From: an uncultured Oscillospiraceae bacterium
GTDB taxonomy: Bacteria > Bacillota > Clostridia > Oscillospirales > Acutalibacteraceae
Length of the DNA stretch: 8,150 nucleotides
Assembly (NCBI GenBank): GCA_900549755.1
Contig: URPQ01000075.1
Span: 1-8,150 of the forward strand
Direction of reading: 5' to 3'
The notes beneath the pieces were generated by a model, which did not search any database, had not been told where the DNA came from, and saw only the letters and a program-made list of their open reading frames with translations. This document shows, in pieces, positions 6,223 through 8,150 of this stretch (the first letter of the stretch is position 1; the number at the start of each line of letters is the position of its first letter). A program made the translations under genes and the position numbers.

Positions 6223-6260
6223 CGCCCCTGCCGTCATCTTATTTGATAACAGCGGGGGCG
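6223..6260 (-). terminator. Strong hairpin downstream of the DHHW gene, probable terminator
   Basis: Two 16-base arms (6223-6238 and 6245-6260) pair around a six-base loop. Read as minus-strand RNA there is one C/A mismatch and two G-U pairs, with a six-pair GC clamp at the base. It begins 32 bases after the DHHW stop, the right place to end that transcript. No clear U-tract follows on the minus strand; the plus strand has TATTTT after it. It may therefore act as a weak or factor-assisted terminator or as an mRNA 3' stabiliser. Between it and the promoter -35 box (6139-6222) I see only AT-rich spacer. Confidence 0.5.
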
Positions 6261-6292
6261 TATTTTCTCCCTGATATTCTTCCTTCGAGTAA

Positions 6293-7717
6293 TCACCGCA
6301 CAAGCGTATTTATCGCCGCTACAAGGCCCTTATTGCGCGTGGCGGAAATATTATTTAAAAACAGCAGGTCTTTCGCTTTAACGTCCGTGCAGAACTGTGC
6401 TATTCCGCGGCTGTCAACGCTTGCAAAATAGCGGTAGTCTATAATATAAACGGTTTGGTAATTGGGAACTAAGAACGGCGCAAACGCATTTCCGAACGAT
6501 TCCTTTACAAGCACGCACACAGAGCCGTCTGTCTTGGCGGGGTTGTGAATAATGCTGTAAGGGCGGTCGCCCTTTATAAAGGTGAGATATTTAGAGCTGA
6601 CATTTGACATATCGGAAATAATTGCCTCATTTTTAACCGAGGTTTTTGAATAATGCACTTCTATCGTATTGGTTTCCGTCGGCTCGTATGCAAAAACCGT
6701 ATCGGGGTTAGCCGCCAGCTGCGGCAGCTTTTTACTTGAATTATAGAAAGAGCCCAAATAATTCGGGAACTGATGCACCTTAAAGCTATCAAGTGCCGCG
6801 GGCGCGCCGCCTGCCGCCTTTGTGAAATCACAGTATGCATAATAAGCGCCCAGCGCCGTCCAGTGGTGGTCGGTACGGAAATAAATATACTCGTTGCGGC
6901 GGGCTTTGAGCGTATCGTAAATTGAAACGGTTTTTACACCGTTTTTCGCAATACCCGAATACATATAATCTATCGCTTTTTTCTGGTCCGAGGTGTTTAT
7001 GGTCGCCACCACATTATCGGGCGCGGTAATGCCCATGCTTGTGGGCACAATCATATCGTATACCTTTGTTTTACCTGCAAGCAGCGTTCCCGCGCGGCTT
7101 ATTGCGCTTATATACAGGTCTGCCGTGCTGCGCACAAAATTGTAATATTCATATGCCGTATCGCCGTTTATAAGCAGTGCACCGAGTGTCTGTGTCGCCT
7201 GAGTCTGGGCGGGTGTTTGCTGCTTCGGCGGCTCTGATGATACCGCCGAGGAGGACGAGCTCTCAGGCTTTGATGGCTCGCTTGACTCCGCAGATGACAC
7301 ATCGGATGATACATCTGAGGTGTCTCCCGGGTGGCTTTCAGGTATATCGTCGCCTTTTTTAACGTCGCCCTGTATCTGAACGTCGGTCTTGCCGTAAAAT
7401 GCGGAGAAAAAAGCGTTAATATCCGTCAGCTTTTCCCTTAAAGGAAACGTATCGGAATACCAGCTGTTTATTCCGTCAAAATAATCGCCCGAGACAAGGG
7501 CTGTAAGCGTAAATTTCGGGAATTTTGTAAGCTCGCGCTTTTCGCTTTCCGAGTATTTCGGGCGCAGCGGTATTATGAGTGATAGAATAAAAAACGAAAA
7601 AAGCAAAACGAAGAAAAACCGAACGAACCATATGCTCATTATTCTGAATTTCCGCATATTAACGGGGGGAAGGCGCACTTCTTCCGCATCGGTAATAGTG
7701 TTGTTCTGTTCCGCCAT
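6293..7717 (-). CDS. DHHW family protein (AlgJ/AlgX-like), partner of the MBOAT acyltransferase
   Basis: This 474-residue membrane-anchored protein of the DHHW family is related to the SGNH-like AlgJ/AlgX proteins that take part in acetylating exported polysaccharides. An N-terminal cytoplasmic stretch precedes one membrane anchor (about 28-50). The family N-terminal block follows, ending in GDYFDGINSWYSDTFPLRE (77-95). A Ser/Pro/Thr/Gln-rich linker occupies about 128-177, then comes the catalytic-like domain. The signature is FRTDHHWTALGAYYAY (280-295; Asp283, His284/285, Trp286), and the candidate nucleophile Ser407 lies in KESFGNAFAPFL (405-416). All three catalytic-type residues are present, so it is probably functional extracellularly. 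The ATG at 7717 has GGGGG seven bases upstream and lies 14 bases after the MBOAT stop, so the two form an operon. The glycan acted on is unknown. Confidence 0.93.
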   Translation of the reverse strand: MAEQNNTITDAEEVRLPPVNMRKFRIMSIWFVRFFFVLLFSFFILSLIIPLRPKYSESEKRELTKFPKFTLTALVSGDYFDGINSWYSDTFPLREKLTDINAFFSAFYGKTDVQIQGDVKKGDDIPESHPGDTSDVSSDVSSAESSEPSKPESSSSSAVSSEPPKQQTPAQTQATQTLGALLINGDTAYEYYNFVRSTADLYISAISRAGTLLAGKTKVYDMIVPTSMGITAPDNVVATINTSDQKKAIDYMYSGIAKNGVKTVSIYDTLKARRNEYIYFRTDHHWTALGAYYAYCDFTKAAGGAPAALDSFKVHQFPNYLGSFYNSSKKLPQLAANPDTVFAYEPTETNTIEVHYSKTSVKNEAIISDMSNVSSKYLTFIKGDRPYSIIHNPAKTDGSVCVLVKESFGNAFAPFLVPNYQTVYIIDYRYFASVDSRGIAQFCTDVKAKDLLFLNNISATRNKGLVAAINTLVR

Positions 7718-7731
7718 AAGGAAGCCCCCTT

Positions 7732-8150
7732 TTAAAATCTGAAATACAGGAACGGATTGTAGCTGTTGCCCACAAGTGCCGCGGCAGAGAGTAAAAGCAG
7801 CACCGCGGGAATTGCAAATTGCAGCACCGAATAAGCCGCAAGAGCACCGTTATTTCTGAGCGCGCGGTATTTGAACGCGGCTGACAGGCGCTTTGTTACG
7901 GGCGTAGACGCGAAAATCGCAATTAAAAGTATTATAATATGGCTTTTCACGGTAGTCCATGTTTCAAAATCCGAAAATTTATTGCCGTTTGCGCCGAACA
8001 TTCCTTTAAGCACGCACCATATATCGTTAAGATTTTCAAATTTAAACAAAATCCACCCGAAAAAGACTATGAGCAGCAAATATATATGGGCTATAATCGG
8101 CTGCTTTTCAAGATATTTTGAAAGGAAGAGCTTTTCCAGCGCAATAAACA
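7732..8150 (-). CDS. MBOAT family O-acyltransferase (AlgI/DltB-like), C-terminal part only
   Basis: The open frame enters from the right edge and ends at TAA. About 138 C-terminal residues are visible of a protein that usually has about 450-500. They begin FIALEKLFLSKYLE, the segment that directly follows the catalytic His region in AlgI-like proteins, so the active-site His lies outside the window. A membrane segment HIYLLLIVFFGWILFKFEN and the LNDIWCVLKGMFG block follow, then two more hydrophobic segments. The family end SYNPFLYFRF is present. The protein moves acyl (usually acetyl) groups across the membrane to surface polysaccharide, with the DHHW protein downstream as extracellular partner. 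The frame is open to the edge; a start at an internal codon near 8079 would be wrong. Confidence 0.92.
   Translation of the reverse strand, partial: FIALEKLFLSKYLEKQPIIAHIYLLLIVFFGWILFKFENLNDIWCVLKGMFGANGNKFSDFETWTTVKSHIIILLIAIFASTPVTKRLSAAFKYRALRNNGALAAYSVLQFAIPAVLLLLSAAALVGNSYNPFLYFRF

Noticed and set aside
6707..6722. A GTTAGC followed by a GCTGC, resembling the shared operator
   Set aside because: The second half-site is imperfect, the spacer is five bases, and it lies inside the DHHW coding sequence away from any promoter.
1..8150. CRISPR array, tRNA or rRNA genes, transposase, attachment sites
   Set aside because: No evenly spaced direct repeats, no cloverleaf with tRNA-like conserved loops, and no transposase or integrase motifs were seen on either strand.

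Overview
The window looks like a chromosomal segment of a Bacillota (Clostridia) bacterium, plausibly a gut Oscillospiraceae/Ruminococcaceae-type lineage. This rests on family content (a VanZ-like protein, a DHHW/MBOAT pair, DUF2325, an FtsX-type ABC transporter with a small HMA protein), on Gram-positive-type Shine-Dalgarno sites and consensus sigma-A promoters, and on moderate GC. The exact genus cannot be read from the sequence. All eight genes lie on the minus strand, so transcription runs from the right edge to the left edge.

Right edge to 6223 (cell-surface O-acylation module): the C-terminal part of an AlgI-like MBOAT O-acyltransferase (cut by the window edge) is followed 14 bases later by a DHHW/AlgJ-AlgX-like protein. 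A strong hairpin lies 32 bases after the DHHW stop.

6138 to 2784 (regulated ABC transporter operon): a perfect-consensus promoter is overlaid by a 26-bp palindrome, with a second palindrome in the leader. It drives a MacB/LolD-type ATPase, an eight-TM FtsX-type permease and an 85-residue heavy-metal-associated (HMA) protein. The genes are almost contiguous (3-base gap, then a TAATG overlap), so ATPase, permease and HMA protein are probably made together.

2778 to 1402: a 78-bp inverted-repeat element that can fold as a three-way junction, then a third copy of the same GTTAGC-N4-GCTAAC palindrome in front of a DUF2325 gene. A membrane-anchored CE4 polysaccharide deacetylase with a TTG start follows.

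1399 to the left edge: a second good promoter, with a 20-bp dyad over its -10 box, drives a VanZ-like membrane protein and ispE of the MEP isoprenoid pathway (cut by the left edge).

The window is rich in cell-envelope functions: O-acylation, deacetylation, a VanZ-like protein, isoprenoid precursor supply for lipid carriers, and an envelope-type ABC transporter. The most interesting signal is the GTTAGC-N4-GCTAAC operator. It occurs three times and links the ABC/HMA operon to the DUF2325 gene as a putative small regulon. No regulator gene is in the window.
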